Shown here in pieces: positions 7,552 to 19,293 of a stretch of DNA of 64,000 nucleotides. Position 1 is the stretch's first letter. Every line of letters starts with the position of its first letter. Under the pieces are notes generated by a model that had not been told where the DNA came from, searched no databases, and was given only the letters and a program-made list of their open reading frames with translations. Both the position numbers and the translations under genes were made by a program. The stretch is from NCBI GenBank assembly GCA_963730285.1, contig CAVSQY010000007.1, positions 372,001 through 436,000 of the forward strand, in the 5' to 3' direction. The DNA comes from JARDZU01 sp963730285 (lineage in GTDB: Bacteria; Actinomycetota; Acidimicrobiia; Spongiisociales; ZC4RG35).

Positions 7552-10263
7552 TCACCCCGTGTTGCGCATCCCGGCTGCGATCCCGTTCATCGTGAGAAGC
7601 AGGGCGCGTGTGAGGTCTTCGCTCTCATCACCCTTGCGGCTCCGTGCCAGCAATGAGATCTGGAGGTAGTTGATGGGGTCCAGATAGACGTCTCTGACCG
7701 CGAGCGTCCTCTGTAGGACCGGTAGGTCCGAAAGGAGCTCCGAGCGTCGTCTGACCGCAAGCACCTCCTCGGTGGCCAGCTCTGCTTCGGCACGGAGCAA
7801 GTCGAGCAGGTGGCAGTGATCGGGCTCCACCAAGGCCTCCACATAGCGGGACGCGATGTCGAGATCGGTCTTGGCCAGCGTCATCTCCACATTGGAGAGG
7901 AACGTCTGGAAGAACGACCAGTCCCTCGCCATCTCACTCAACACCTCCGAATAGCCGGCCTTCCGGGCTCCCCGCAATCCCGAGCCCACCCCGAACCACC
8001 CGGGCACGATCTGCCGTGTCTGTGTCCAACCGAAGACCCAGGGGATGGCCCGCAGGTCGTCGATGCCGCCCACGCCACCGGGACGACGGGAGGGTCTCGA
8101 GCCAAGATTGAGATGCCCCAGCTCTTCCACCGGTGTCGATGAGAGGAAGTAAGGGACAAGGTCCGGGTGTTGGGAGAGCTGGCGGTAGGCAGTGTGTGCC
8201 TCGTCGGACAAGCAATCCATCGCCTCTGTCCACCGGTCGAGGACAGGTTTCGGCTGCCGTGACTGGCGGTGGAGCAGGGAGGACTCCAGCACCGACGCCA
8301 GGGCGAGCTCGAGATTTCGCGCGGCTATGTCGGGGTGCCCGTATTTCTCCGAGATGACCTCCCCCTGCTCGGTGACCTTCAAGTCGCCATCGACCGTCCC
8401 AAAGGGCTGGGCGAGGATGGCGGCGTGGGTGGGGCCCCCACCCCGGCCGATGGTCCCGCCCCGACCATGAAAGAGTCGCAGGTGGATGGCATGCTCTTCG
8501 GCTACGTTTCGCATGATCCGCTGTGCTTTGTAGATCTCCCATTGGCTGGTGGTGATCCCACCAAACTTGTTCGAGTCGGAGTAGCCGAGCATCACTTCCT
8601 GGATATCGCCCCGCAACGCGAGGATGCGCCGATACTGGGAGTTGAAGAACAGGTCTTCGAGCATGCGCCCGGCGTTGCGGAGATCATCGATCGTCTCGAC
8701 CAACGGCACGAAGCCAATCCGGGCGATGTCTCGATGCAGATCGATCAAGCCGGCCTCACGGGCGAGGATCGCGGCTTCGAGCACGTCGGCGGCGCTCTCT
8801 GTCATCGAGATCACATAGCTCTCGATGGTTCCTTCCCCGTATCTGCCTTTGGCCTCTCGGATCGCCTTGAAGGCGCGAAAGGTCTTGTCGGACTCTTCAC
8901 TGAGAATCGTGGTGGGGCCGCTCAGGGGCCGGTGAGAGGCAAGCTCGTCGGTGAGCACGGTGAGTCTCTGATTGCCGCCCATCGCCGCGTAGTCGGTTCC
9001 AACGAGGGCGTAGAGCTCAGTCATTGCCTGGCGATGCTTGGCTGCATGTTCTCGCAGGTCGAGTACGGCCATCTGGAATCCGAATGCCTCGATGGCGCGG
9101 CGAACCCGGGCCACCGCACCACCGGCGATCAGACGGCCTCGCGCCTGGCTCAACGACGATGCCATCAGATCGAGCTCTGCGATCGCTTCTTTCGGCTGTA
9201 GGTAGTCGTGCCCATCGACATGGGGGAGCCCCTGATGGATCCTGGCGTTCGTGTTGATCAGCCGGGTGTGGATGTATGAGCACTTGAGCCGATAGGGCTC
9301 CGACGCCGTGCGCACGCTCTCTCTGAGCCAAACGTCTGGGAGGAGCTCGCGGTCACGTTCGAGAGATTCGGCCATGTCGGCGCTGATGGGAGCGAGATTC
9401 TCGGACATCGACAACTCCTCAGAGAGCTCCGCGACCATGGTGGTCAAGTAGCGGAGCCCGCGGTCGTGCTGAAGGACCAGGGTCTCCAGAGTCACCTCTG
9501 GTGTCACCTCGGGATTCCCGTCCCGGTCACCACCGACCCATGATCCAAACTTGATGGGGGCGTGATTGGCCGGTGCACCCAACCGGTCCAATTGGGAGGC
9601 AACGCGATCACCCAGGCCGGGCATGACGTCTGTTGCGATCTGAACCAGGTAGTAGAGGGCCGATCGCGCCTCTTCGACGGGTGTCGGCCGTTGCAGGCGA
9701 AGCTCGTCTGTTTGCCATATCTGATCGATGAGCTCGGCAGTTCGCCCGTCGATCCGATCCATATCGGTCTTGCCCTTGGCGGTGAGACGAGCCTCGATCA
9801 GGCCGGCGAGTGCAACTGTCTTGCTCAACACCGACCTGCGGACGGCCTCGGTGGGATGGGCGGTGAACACCGGCCGCATCTCCAGATGGTCGACCACTTT
9901 GGAGACGATCTCCGGATCGACATCAGCACTCAGGATGCGATCGACCGTGGCCGCGAGGCCCAGGTCATCGACCCTGAGCTGATCGATCCTGTGCACTTGC
10001 TCTGCCACATTGGCCAGGTAGAAGTATGTGGTGAACGCGCGAACCACCGGGATCACCTGCGCTACCGGCAGTGCGGCCAGAAGGCCGTCGAGCTCGGTTG
10101 CTGCACCGCTGCTTCCGCCACGACGTGATGATTTTCCCAAGGCGCGAACCTGTTCGACCAGATCGAGCAATTCGGGCCCGTGCTGACGCACCAGGGCGTC
10201 GCCCAGTTGGTTGCCCAATCTCCGGATGTCGGATCGGAGCAGCTCGTCGCGGTTCTCGGTCAC
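7552..10263 (-). CDS. ppc: Phosphoenolpyruvate carboxylase
   Basis: 903 residues, full length. Anaplerotic carboxylation of PEP to oxaloacetate. Motifs in order: FTAHPTEAVRRSVL (catalytic His), GGDRDGNP, LGYSDSNKFGGI, LFHGRGGTIGRGGGP (catalytic His/Arg loop), AIPWVFGWTQ, and the C-terminus MNGIAAGMRNTG, whose final Gly is conserved in the family. The start is GTG, preceded at 6 nt by TACCCT. Monocistronic by spacing. Confidence 0.97.
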   Translation of the reverse strand: MTENRDELLRSDIRRLGNQLGDALVRQHGPELLDLVEQVRALGKSSRRGGSSGAATELDGLLAALPVAQVIPVVRAFTTYFYLANVAEQVHRIDQLRVDDLGLAATVDRILSADVDPEIVSKVVDHLEMRPVFTAHPTEAVRRSVLSKTVALAGLIEARLTAKGKTDMDRIDGRTAELIDQIWQTDELRLQRPTPVEEARSALYYLVQIATDVMPGLGDRVASQLDRLGAPANHAPIKFGSWVGGDRDGNPEVTPEVTLETLVLQHDRGLRYLTTMVAELSEELSMSENLAPISADMAESLERDRELLPDVWLRESVRTASEPYRLKCSYIHTRLINTNARIHQGLPHVDGHDYLQPKEAIAELDLMASSLSQARGRLIAGGAVARVRRAIEAFGFQMAVLDLREHAAKHRQAMTELYALVGTDYAAMGGNQRLTVLTDELASHRPLSGPTTILSEESDKTFRAFKAIREAKGRYGEGTIESYVISMTESAADVLEAAILAREAGLIDLHRDIARIGFVPLVETIDDLRNAGRMLEDLFFNSQYRRILALRGDIQEVMLGYSDSNKFGGITTSQWEIYKAQRIMRNVAEEHAIHLRLFHGRGGTIGRGGGPTHAAILAQPFGTVDGDLKVTEQGEVISEKYGHPDIAARNLELALASVLESSLLHRQSRQPKPVLDRWTEAMDCLSDEAHTAYRQLSQHPDLVPYFLSSTPVEELGHLNLGSRPSRRPGGVGGIDDLRAIPWVFGWTQTRQIVPGWFGVGSGLRGARKAGYSEVLSEMARDWSFFQTFLSNVEMTLAKTDLDIASRYVEALVEPDHCHLLDLLRAEAELATEEVLAVRRRSELLSDLPVLQRTLAVRDVYLDPINYLQISLLARSRKGDESEDLTRALLLTMNGIAAGMRNTG

Positions 10264-10269
10264 CAGGAC

Positions 10270-10275
10270 AGGGTA
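10270..10275 (-). promoter_or_regulatory. -10 box TACCCT, leaderless promoter of ppc
   Basis: TACCCT followed by GTCCTG and the GTG start. There is no Shine-Dalgarno sequence, which is consistent with initiation on a leaderless transcript. Confidence 0.55.
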
Positions 10276-10326
10276 TCCATTGACCTGTCACACCAATACT
10301 GCTGGCTCTCTCCAGTCAGCGAGGTT

Positions 10327-11100
10327 CTAGCTGTCTTCGGGTCGTTGCTTGTGGACCCGGCCCTCCACGCCTTGAAGTGACATGCCGGTCCCGTGGCCGT
10401 ATCTCACGAGAGTCATCTCGGCCAAAATCGAAACGGCCACTTCCTGTGGGCTCTCAGCTCCGATGTCGAGGCCGACCGGCCCGTGGATGCGTCTGATGTC
10501 CTCTTCCTGGAATCCCTTCGCGCGAAGACGCTCCTCGCGCAGCTCCTGGGTCCGCCGACTGCCCATCGTGCCGACATACCGGGCCGGGCTGTTCAACGCC
10601 GCCTCGAGGACGGGCTCCTCGAATCGCTTCTCATGAGAGAGGATCACCAGCCAGGTTCGGCGGTCCAGCGCTATCTGGCCCATGATGTCCTCCGGCCAAC
10701 CCACCAGGACGCGTGCCTGGGGGAATCTCTCTTCGGTGGCGAACGCCGGCCTTGCATCCACGACGGTGACCCGATAGCCCATCAGCGTGGCAAAGGTCGC
10801 CAATGATTGGGCGATGTGCACCGCGCCGAAGATCACCATCTCCTGTGGGGGGGCCAGAGTTTCGATGAAGACTTCGTTGTCTTCATACCCGAGGGCGCGA
10901 TGCTGTTCGTGGTCGATGAGAGCCAATGCATCTTGCGTCAAGGGCTCGACGATTTGATCGGGTATCGACCCCGCCACCAGCTTGCCGGTCGAGTCGAGAA
11001 CCGCTTTGGATCCGAGCTCCGGGCCGTCGACGAAGGTGACGACCGCGCCGTATTCCTCCCGTTCGAGGATCTGTTGGATCGCGTCGAGCGGGCTCACCAC
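10327..11100 (-). CDS. XdhC/CoxI-family molybdenum-enzyme maturation factor, large piece
   Basis: 257 residues. Carries the C-terminal Rossmann-like XdhC domain: VIFGAVHIAQSLATFATLMG, VTVVDARPAFAT, VGTMGSRRT, and GPVGLDIGAESPQEVAVSILAE. Family members hold or sulfurate the molybdenum cofactor for insertion into xanthine or CO dehydrogenases. Last gene of the minus-strand cox cluster; its start lies inside the end of the small XdhC gene (7-nt overlap). The N-terminal XdhC half is encoded separately upstream, so the family's usual single protein is split. Confidence 0.85.
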   Translation of the reverse strand: MVSPLDAIQQILEREEYGAVVTFVDGPELGSKAVLDSTGKLVAGSIPDQIVEPLTQDALALIDHEQHRALGYEDNEVFIETLAPPQEMVIFGAVHIAQSLATFATLMGYRVTVVDARPAFATEERFPQARVLVGWPEDIMGQIALDRRTWLVILSHEKRFEEPVLEAALNSPARYVGTMGSRRTQELREERLRAKGFQEEDIRRIHGPVGLDIGAESPQEVAVSILAEMTLVRYGHGTGMSLQGVEGRVHKQRPEDS

Positions 11101-11402
11101 GGCTCTATGAAGACATCGATAGTGCCCCCACAGGCCATTCCCACTTCGAAAGCATCCTCGTCGGCTATGCCGTAGGTGACCGTCTTGGGCATCCCCGTTT
11201 CGATCACGTCCTGTGCATGGAGGAAGACATCATTCTCCACGCAGCCACCGCTGACCGAGCCTTCCATGTCACCAGCATCGGAGACCAGGAACTTGGAGCC
11301 CTCCGGGCGCGGAGCGCTCCCATGGACCCTGATCACCGTCGCGACGGCCACCCTCTTGCCCTCACTTGCCCAACGGTTTCGGATCTCTATCTGATTTCTC
11401 AT
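11094..11402 (-). CDS. XdhC/CoxI-family N-terminal domain protein, small piece
   Basis: 102 residues forming only the N-terminal XdhC domain: VATVIRVHGSAPRPEGSKFLV, GSVSGGCVENDVF, and GMACGGTIDVFIEPW. The conserved GGCVE and CGG elements are intact, so it looks functional rather than degraded. It overlaps coxE upstream by 4 nt (ATGA) and the large XdhC piece downstream by 7 nt. The two pieces probably act as a two-subunit XdhC for CO dehydrogenase maturation; this is inference from adjacency. Confidence 0.85.
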   Translation of the reverse strand: MRNQIEIRNRWASEGKRVAVATVIRVHGSAPRPEGSKFLVSDAGDMEGSVSGGCVENDVFLHAQDVIETGMPKTVTYGIADEDAFEVGMACGGTIDVFIEPW

Positions 11403-12520
11403 CTCGTCGTCCCTGCAATTGAGTCGAGCACCCGAACAACTCCCTCGAAGTCGCTGACGCTAGCGGCCGGGAGGAGATGGTCGATGTGGGGCAGAACGGC
11501 CTGCATGCCCCTGGTCAGAGGCTGGTAGGTAGCCCGGGCGGCGAGTGGGTTGAGCCAGACGACCTGGTGGACGGATCGGGCCAGTCGTGACATCTCCAGC
11601 GAGAGCAACTCCGGGTCGCCGCAGTCCCAGCCGTCGGAGAGGACCAGGACGACGGGACCTCCACGGGCGAGCCGACGACTCCAGCGGCGATTCCACTGAG
11701 CCAGGGCGTCACCGATCTGAGTTCCCCCGGACCAATCGGTGACACGGGCTGCCACCCGATCGAGGGCGCTCTTCGTGTCTCGCTTGCGCATTTCCTCCGT
11801 CACTCGGCTGAGATGGGTGGAGAACGTGAAGATCTCCACCTCGCGTAGGCGTCGTTGTGCTGCATGGGCGAAGACGAGGAAGAGATCGGCGTATTTGTCC
11901 ATCGAGCCCGAGATGTCGGCGATGATGACCAGGGGTCGCTGCCGCCGCTGACGCTCTTTCCAGCTCATTGTCATCATGTCACCGCCCGGCCCTATGGCAT
12001 TGCGCAGAGTTCGCCGCATATCGGGCCTCCGGCCATCTGCGGACGGAGCCCACCGTCTCGTCTTGTAATCGGTGGGGTGCCAAATCATCGTCATGATCAG
12101 ACGACGGGCCTCTGCCAGGTCGTCGTCTTCGAGCTCGGCAAAGTCCCGGTTCGCCAGACGTTCGGTGGCCGATGCGCCGGCGCGCTCGGTCACCTCAGCT
12201 TCGGAGGTGCCGACGGTCCCCCGCAGGGAATAGGCAGCCACTCCTCGGGACTCCGCTTTGTCCGGATTTCTCGAGACCATCATCGGGTCACCGAGTCTGT
12301 CGAAGAAGCGGGCGAACTCTTCTTCGAAAACGGGGATCTGAGCGGGATCGGTGACGGTGAGGGACATCAAAGAGGCCTCCGCCTGGGCCCGTCGAGTGAG
12401 GTCGATGAGGGAGAGGGCCCTTGCCATGTCCGCCGTCTGATCGGCAGTCACCACCAACCCGCGCGACCTGAGTGATGCGGAGAAGAGGCTGAGCTGGTCC
12501 ACGAGACCCGGGGTGGTCAT
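11399..12520 (-). CDS. coxE: VWA-domain CO dehydrogenase accessory protein CoxE
   Basis: 373 residues. The C-terminal von Willebrand A domain has an intact MIDAS motif, DISGSMDKYAD, and downstream TDWSGGTQIGDAL and LSDGWDCGD. CoxE works with the AAA+ ATPase CoxD in maturing the Mo-Cu centre of aerobic CO dehydrogenase. Coupled to coxD by a 4-nt ATGA overlap and to the small XdhC gene by another. Confidence 0.9.
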   Translation of the reverse strand: MTTPGLVDQLSLFSASLRSRGLVVTADQTADMARALSLIDLTRRAQAEASLMSLTVTDPAQIPVFEEEFARFFDRLGDPMMVSRNPDKAESRGVAAYSLRGTVGTSEAEVTERAGASATERLANRDFAELEDDDLAEARRLIMTMIWHPTDYKTRRWAPSADGRRPDMRRTLRNAIGPGGDMMTMSWKERQRRQRPLVIIADISGSMDKYADLFLVFAHAAQRRLREVEIFTFSTHLSRVTEEMRKRDTKSALDRVAARVTDWSGGTQIGDALAQWNRRWSRRLARGGPVVLVLSDGWDCGDPELLSLEMSRLARSVHQVVWLNPLAARATYQPLTRGMQAVLPHIDHLLPAASVSDFEGVVRVLDSIAGTTR

Positions 12521-13395
12521 CTGACCAGGCTGTCCACCCCCGAGGACCTGACCATGTCGATGTCATCCTTGTACTTGAGGATGACACCCAAAGTTGCCTC
12601 GATGGTGTGAGGGGTCAATTGGCCGGCTTGGAGCAGCCGCAATGACTCGGCCCAGTCCAGCGTCTCGGCCACACCAGGTGGTTTGAACAGCTCGAGGTCT
12701 CGTAGCCGGCTCATCGCCTGGCTCAGGGCATCGGCCAGTTCGGGCTCGAGATCAGGGACCTTGCGCTGGATGATGGCCGACTCTCGCGCCGGGGTTGGGT
12801 AGTCGATCCAGTGGTAGACGCATCGCCTCTTCAGCGCATCGTGTATCTCACGGGTTCGGTTGGAGGTGAGCACCACGATCGGCGGCGTGGCCGCCTTGAT
12901 GGTCCCGATCTCCGGGATGGTGATTTGGAAATCGGAGAGCAGTTCCAGGAGAAATGCCTCGAATTCCTCATCGGCCCTGTCCAGCTCGTCTATGAGGAGC
13001 ACCGGCCGACCTCCGTCGCGCCCGGCCTCAACAGCTTGGAGCAAGGGTCGGGCGATCAGGTAGTCCCTGCTCATGATGTCTTGCGGCCTGGCATTGGCAC
13101 CCTCACCACGGGCCTCGAGAAGACGTATCGCCATCATCTGGCGGGCGTAATCCCACTCATACAGCGCCTGGCCGACGTCCAAGCCCTCGTAACACTGGAG
13201 GCGGATCAGGTTGGTATCCGACATGGCCGCCAGGACCTTTGCCACCTCGGTCTTGCCAACTCCTGCCTCGCCTTCGAGGAAGAGCGGGCGGCCGAGTTGC
13301 ACGGCGATGTGAATCGCCACCGCGAGACTCTCGTCGGCGAAGTAGTCGAGCTCATCGAGACGCTCCGACAGCTTCTCGACTGTGTCAGGAATCAC
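12517..13395 (-). CDS. coxD: MoxR-type AAA+ ATPase CoxD
   Basis: 292 residues with GTG start. Walker A GEAGVGKTE near residues 41-49, Walker B VLLIDELDRAD, and sensor region VLTSNRTREIHDALKRR. CoxD is the chaperone-like ATPase needed to assemble the [CuSMoO2] site of CO dehydrogenase. It lies 10 nt after the XdhC-YHS gene and overlaps coxE. Confidence 0.92.
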   Translation of the reverse strand: MIPDTVEKLSERLDELDYFADESLAVAIHIAVQLGRPLFLEGEAGVGKTEVAKVLAAMSDTNLIRLQCYEGLDVGQALYEWDYARQMMAIRLLEARGEGANARPQDIMSRDYLIARPLLQAVEAGRDGGRPVLLIDELDRADEEFEAFLLELLSDFQITIPEIGTIKAATPPIVVLTSNRTREIHDALKRRCVYHWIDYPTPARESAIIQRKVPDLEPELADALSQAMSRLRDLELFKPPGVAETLDWAESLRLLQAGQLTPHTIEATLGVILKYKDDIDMVRSSGVDSLVR

Positions 13396-13405
13396 GGGTC
13401 AAAGC

Positions 13406-14373
13406 CTAAGTGACCTCGCTGGCAAGAAACGACTCGGGGTCCTTCTCGAAGGCGGTCTTGCAGCCGGGAGCACAGAAGTAGTAGGTCTCACCGGCGTAGT
13501 CGCTGATCCATTTCGCCCCGGCGACATCGACCTCCATGTGGCAGACCGGGTCGATGGCGGTATGGGGCCGTTCCCCGGCCTCCGCTCCACCGGCGAGGAC
13601 GCCTGCCGCTCGGAGCCGTACCAGCTCGGCGAGCACGGACACTCCGATCTCACGATGTTGGATGTGGCCCAGGTCGACTCCCGCAGGGGCCGTGATCCGC
13701 GACAGCTGCCGCTGACCGATCCCCCTATCCCTCAGGTACCCGATCACTGTCTCGGCCCGTTTTGCGGATGCCACGAGCCCGATGTAGCCGGCATCTGTTG
13801 CCAACGCCGCCTCGAGCGCCGGCTCGTCGTAGTGGCCCTGTGTGGCGACAACTATCGAAGTCGACGGCCCGATTACCGGTGGCATCTCCAGGTCGGTGAG
13901 CACTTCGCCGACCCCAGGATGATCGGCCGGGTCTCCGCCGTCATCGATCACGGTCACCCTCCAATCCAACGCGGTGGCCAGCCGGCTCAGGGTCTCGACG
14001 GCCGGCGACCGCCCGATGGCGATCATGTGCGGCTGGGGAAGCATCGGTTCCAAGAACACCTCCAAGGCTCCTTCGCTCGTGCATGAGATTGGCACCGAGA
14101 GGACATCTGGCCGGTCCAACTCCCGCACATCGTCGGGCGGGCCGAGAAAGAGCAGACGGGATTTGCCATCTGCCATCGCCTCGCGCGCCTCGCGGATCAC
14201 GACCGGCTCTGCACACGCGCCGCCGATCCACCCGTTCACGACACCGTCGGCTTGGATGATGGCGGATGACCCCCGTTTGCCTGATGACGGCCCTCGGGCC
14301 CAGACCACCGTTGCCACCAGGAATGGCTGGTGCCGGCGGCTCAGATCAGCCGCCAGCTCCAGCAACTCTCGAT

Positions 14374-14377
<4 letters not shown>
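13406..14377 (-). CDS. XdhC-family protein fused to a C-terminal YHS domain (CoxF-like position)
   Basis: 323 residues from the ATG overlapping the coxL stop (ATGA). Residues ~1-265 are an XdhC-type protein: VATVVWARGPSSGKRGSSAI, GWIGGACAEPVV, and ITAPAGVDLGHIQHREIGVS. Residues ~275-323 form a YHS metal-binding domain with AIDPVCHMEVD and YYFCAPGCKTAFEKDPESFL. YHS domains often bind copper or other soft metals, so the fusion could help bring Cu or sulfur to the active site; that role is inference. It occupies a place between coxL and coxD. Confidence 0.85.
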
Positions 14378-16742
<2,365 letters not shown>

Positions 16743-16746
<4 letters not shown>

Positions 16747-17219
16747 GCTGACACTTCCTCGCTCTTCATGGCGGCTGCGGCCCGGATCGCCTTGACGATG
16801 TTCATGTACCCGGTGCAACGGCACAGGTTGCCCGATATCGCCCATCTCACATCGTCGTCGGTGGGGTTGGGATTCTCCTCCAACAACGCAGTCCCCACCA
16901 GCATCATCGCCGGTGTGCAGAACCCGCATTGGAGGCCGTGCTCCTCGTGAAATGCCTTCTGAATGTCGGAGAGTTGGCCGTTCTGCTTCAAGCCTTCCAC
17001 CGTTGTGACGCTTCTCCCATCGGCTTGGACCGCGAATACCGTGCAGGACTTGACCGGCGTTCCGTCGAGGAGGACGGTGCACACTCCGCAACTGGTCGTG
17101 TCGCAGCCGATGTGGGTCCCCGTCATCTGCAGCGTCCCACGGATGAAATCGACGAGGAGCTGACGAGGCTCGGCCTCGGCGCTCGTTGACGCGCCGTTCA
17201 ATTCGATGGTGACGTTCAC
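16743..17219 (-). CDS. coxS: CO dehydrogenase small [2Fe-2S] subunit
   Basis: 158 residues from a GTG that overlaps the coxM stop (GTGA) and has GGAGG 6 nt upstream. The first cluster ligands are Cys39, 44, 47 and 59 (GCDTTSCGVC, then KSC); the second set lies in QCGFCTPAM and NLCRCTGY. It passes electrons from the Mo site of CoxL to FAD in CoxM. Confidence 0.95.
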
Positions 17220-18094
17220 GATTGACCTCCCTGCGCCTTGGCCAGCGAATTCGCCAGCCCCCGCTCCACGAAGACTCCAACCACGTGGCGTTTGTATTCG
17301 GCGCTGCCGCGATGGTCGGAAGACGGGTCGCACGCCTGTGCCGCGATGGCCCCGGCCTCGGCGAACAACTCGGTGCTGGGTTGATTGCCCACGAGCGCAT
17401 CTTCGGCGTCGGTCACCTTGAGATTGTGGGGGAACACCGACGTGAGGGCGATGCCTGCGCCCGAGATCGACCCGTCGTCGGCAAGCTCGAGAGAGGTCGC
17501 CACACCCACGGTGGCGTAGTCGCCGATCTTGCGCTCCATCTTCTGGTAGTCGCCGCCTCCCTTGGACGAGTGTTTGTTCACTTTCACCTCAGTGACGATC
17601 TCGTTGGGCCGGCAAGAGGTGGAGAACATGTCGACCAGGAATTCTGTGATTGGGACCACTCGCTGGCCTTCTGAACTCGACAGTACGGCCTCGGCCCCGA
17701 CCGCCAACATGACCGACGCCCAGTCACCTTCGGGGTCATGGTGGGCAAGTGAGCCGCAGACGGTTCCCAGGTTTCGAACAATGGGATCGGCCACCCAGGG
17801 TGCCGCGCTGGCGACGGTGTGATTGGATGCCTTGACGAGATCCGACTTGACCACGTGGTTGTGTCTCACGAGCGCGCCGAATGTCAGGTGGCCGTTGGAC
17901 TCCCCGATCGAGTCCAGACCCGGGATGCGATTGATGTCCATCAGCGTGGACGGATTCGCCAACCGAAGCTTCATCATTGGGATCAGGCTCTGACCACCCG
18001 CCAACACTTTCACCTCGTCGCCCCGTTCGGCGAGGATGCCAAGCGCTTCGTCGAGTGTGGTCGGCGCCAGATAGTCGAAGCTGCTCGGATACAT
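17216..18094 (-). CDS. coxM: CO dehydrogenase medium FAD subunit
   Basis: 292 residues. FAD-binding motifs AGGQSLIPMMKLR near residue 32 and RNLGTVCGSLAHHDPEGDW near 107, both diagnostic for this family. First gene of the coxMSL order, with GGAGG 5 nt before the ATG. Divergent from pfkA across a 132-bp region that holds a 15-bp palindrome. Confidence 0.95.
   Translation of the reverse strand: MYPSSFDYLAPTTLDEALGILAERGDEVKVLAGGQSLIPMMKLRLANPSTLMDINRIPGLDSIGESNGHLTFGALVRHNHVVKSDLVKASNHTVASAAPWVADPIVRNLGTVCGSLAHHDPEGDWASVMLAVGAEAVLSSSEGQRVVPITEFLVDMFSTSCRPNEIVTEVKVNKHSSKGGGDYQKMERKIGDYATVGVATSLELADDGSISGAGIALTSVFPHNLKVTDAEDALVGNQPSTELFAEAGAIAAQACDPSSDHRGSAEYKRHVVGVFVERGLANSLAKAQGGQS
17226..17230 (-). 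promoter_or_regulatory. Shine-Dalgarno GGAGG that fixes the coxS GTG start
   Basis: GGAGG on the minus strand lies 6 nt before the GTG at 17219 and inside the last codons of coxM. It rules out the longer upstream frame of coxS. Confidence 0.8.
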
Positions 18095-18143
18095 CGAAAC
18101 CTCCGTCCGCGTTCGCCGGAATTCCCGGCGGCCACCTCAGAAC

Positions 18144-18166
18144 ATACGCGCTCGGCGAGCGCTATG
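18144..18166. promoter_or_regulatory. Operator-like palindrome between coxM and pfkA
   Basis: GCGCTCG-G-CGAGCGC (18148-18162) is a perfect 7-bp inverted repeat, and the flanks CATA/TATG extend the symmetry. It lies between divergent coxM and the phosphofructokinase gene, 50-80 nt from each start. A binding site for a dimeric regulator of CO dehydrogenase or pfkA is plausible but unproven. Confidence 0.4.
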
Positions 18167-18226
18167 TCGTGTCCACCCGGCCGATGCAATCAGTGTCGCC
18201 CGATGAGCCGTGCTTCACTTCGCTTC

Positions 18227-19249
18227 ATGACACATATCGGAGTGATGACAGCGGGTGGTGATTGTCCTGGGCTCAATGCGGCAATCCGGGGGGTGGTGGC
18301 GCGGGCGGTCGCAGCAGGAGCGGAGGTTTCCGGGATCTCAAATGGTTGGGCAGGCTTGATGGAGGGTCGCGTCAAGCCGATGGGAAGGAACGACGTCCGC
18401 GGGATCTTGAGTCGGGGCGGGACCATTCTCGGCACATCGCGGGCTGATCCATACATCCATGGCGACGGGTACGCATCGATCGCGCCGACTCTGGCAGCCA
18501 CCGGCATCGAGACCGTGGTGGTCATCGGAGGCGATGGGTCACTACGTACGGCGGCCCTTTTGGCCGAAGAGGGCCTTCGCACGGTGGGGGTTCCCAAGAC
18601 CATCGACAACGACATAGAGGGAACTGACGTCTCGTTTGGCTTCGAGACCGCGGTTCAGATCGTCACAGACGCCATCGACCGATTGACGACCACCGCAGAG
18701 GCACATAATCGAATCATGGTCGTCGAGGTAATGGGGAGACAGTCCGGGTGGATTGCGGTGACGGCTGGTCTAGCCGGGGGGGCCGAGGTGATACTTGTCC
18801 CGGAGCAGCAATACGACCTCGAGGACATTGGGCATCGTCTCGTTTCCCGTCACGAGTCGGGTATCGCATACTCGATTGTGGTGGTTGCCGAGGGCGTTCG
18901 GGGCCCCAGTGGCAGTCGCGTCACCGCAGGGGAGGATTCCCATGGGTTCGAGCGCCTGGGTGGTGTTTCCATCGAGATCGCCGGCGAGTTGGAGCGTCTG
19001 ACCGGCTATGAGACGAGGGTCATGATTCTCGGGCACCTACAACGTGGGGGCTCACCGGTCGCCTATGACCGGGTGCTTGCCACCCGTCTCGGGACTCGCG
19101 CGGCGGAAGCCGCACTCGCCGGGGATCATGGGACCATGGTGGCGTTAAAGGGGAATCAGGTGGTCCTGGTCCCTCTTTCATCCGCAGTCAAAGAGCCTCG
19201 CTCGGTACCGGATGATCGGCTTGCCGAGATCGGCTGGTTTGCGGTCTGA
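18227..19249 (+). CDS. pfkA: 6-phosphofructokinase
   Basis: 340 residues from the ATG giving MTHIGVMTAGGDCPGLNAAI. Active-site motifs: GGDCPGLNAAIRG (phosphate binding), GGDGSLRTA, PKTIDNDI (catalytic Asp), EVMGRQSGW, and HLQRGGSPVAYDR. GGDGS with Gly argues for ATP rather than pyrophosphate as donor, since PPi enzymes usually have Asp there. An ATG 24 nt upstream (18203) is an alternative start; no Shine-Dalgarno sequence precedes either. Confidence 0.92.
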   Translation: MTHIGVMTAGGDCPGLNAAIRGVVARAVAAGAEVSGISNGWAGLMEGRVKPMGRNDVRGILSRGGTILGTSRADPYIHGDGYASIAPTLAATGIETVVVIGGDGSLRTAALLAEEGLRTVGVPKTIDNDIEGTDVSFGFETAVQIVTDAIDRLTTTAEAHNRIMVVEVMGRQSGWIAVTAGLAGGAEVILVPEQQYDLEDIGHRLVSRHESGIAYSIVVVAEGVRGPSGSRVTAGEDSHGFERLGGVSIEIAGELERLTGYETRVMILGHLQRGGSPVAYDRVLATRLGTRAAEAALAGDHGTMVALKGNQVVLVPLSSAVKEPRSVPDDRLAEIGWFAV

Positions 19250-19293
19250 CCGGATGATCGGCCAAAGCGTCTCTTCCGTTCGCATCCAGACGT

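Noticed and set aside
8269..9201. 310-codon plus-strand ORF opposite ppc
   Set aside because: It lies entirely antisense to well-conserved ppc motifs and has no recognisable domain; typical shadow ORF in GC-rich DNA.
16747..17400. N-terminal extension of coxL frame
   Set aside because: It overlaps coxS and coxM; the ATG at 16746 within the ATGA junction gives the normal CoxL start.
19250..19293. Terminator between pfkA and the TetR gene
   Set aside because: Only a 5-bp CGTCT/AGACG stem without a T-run could be found.
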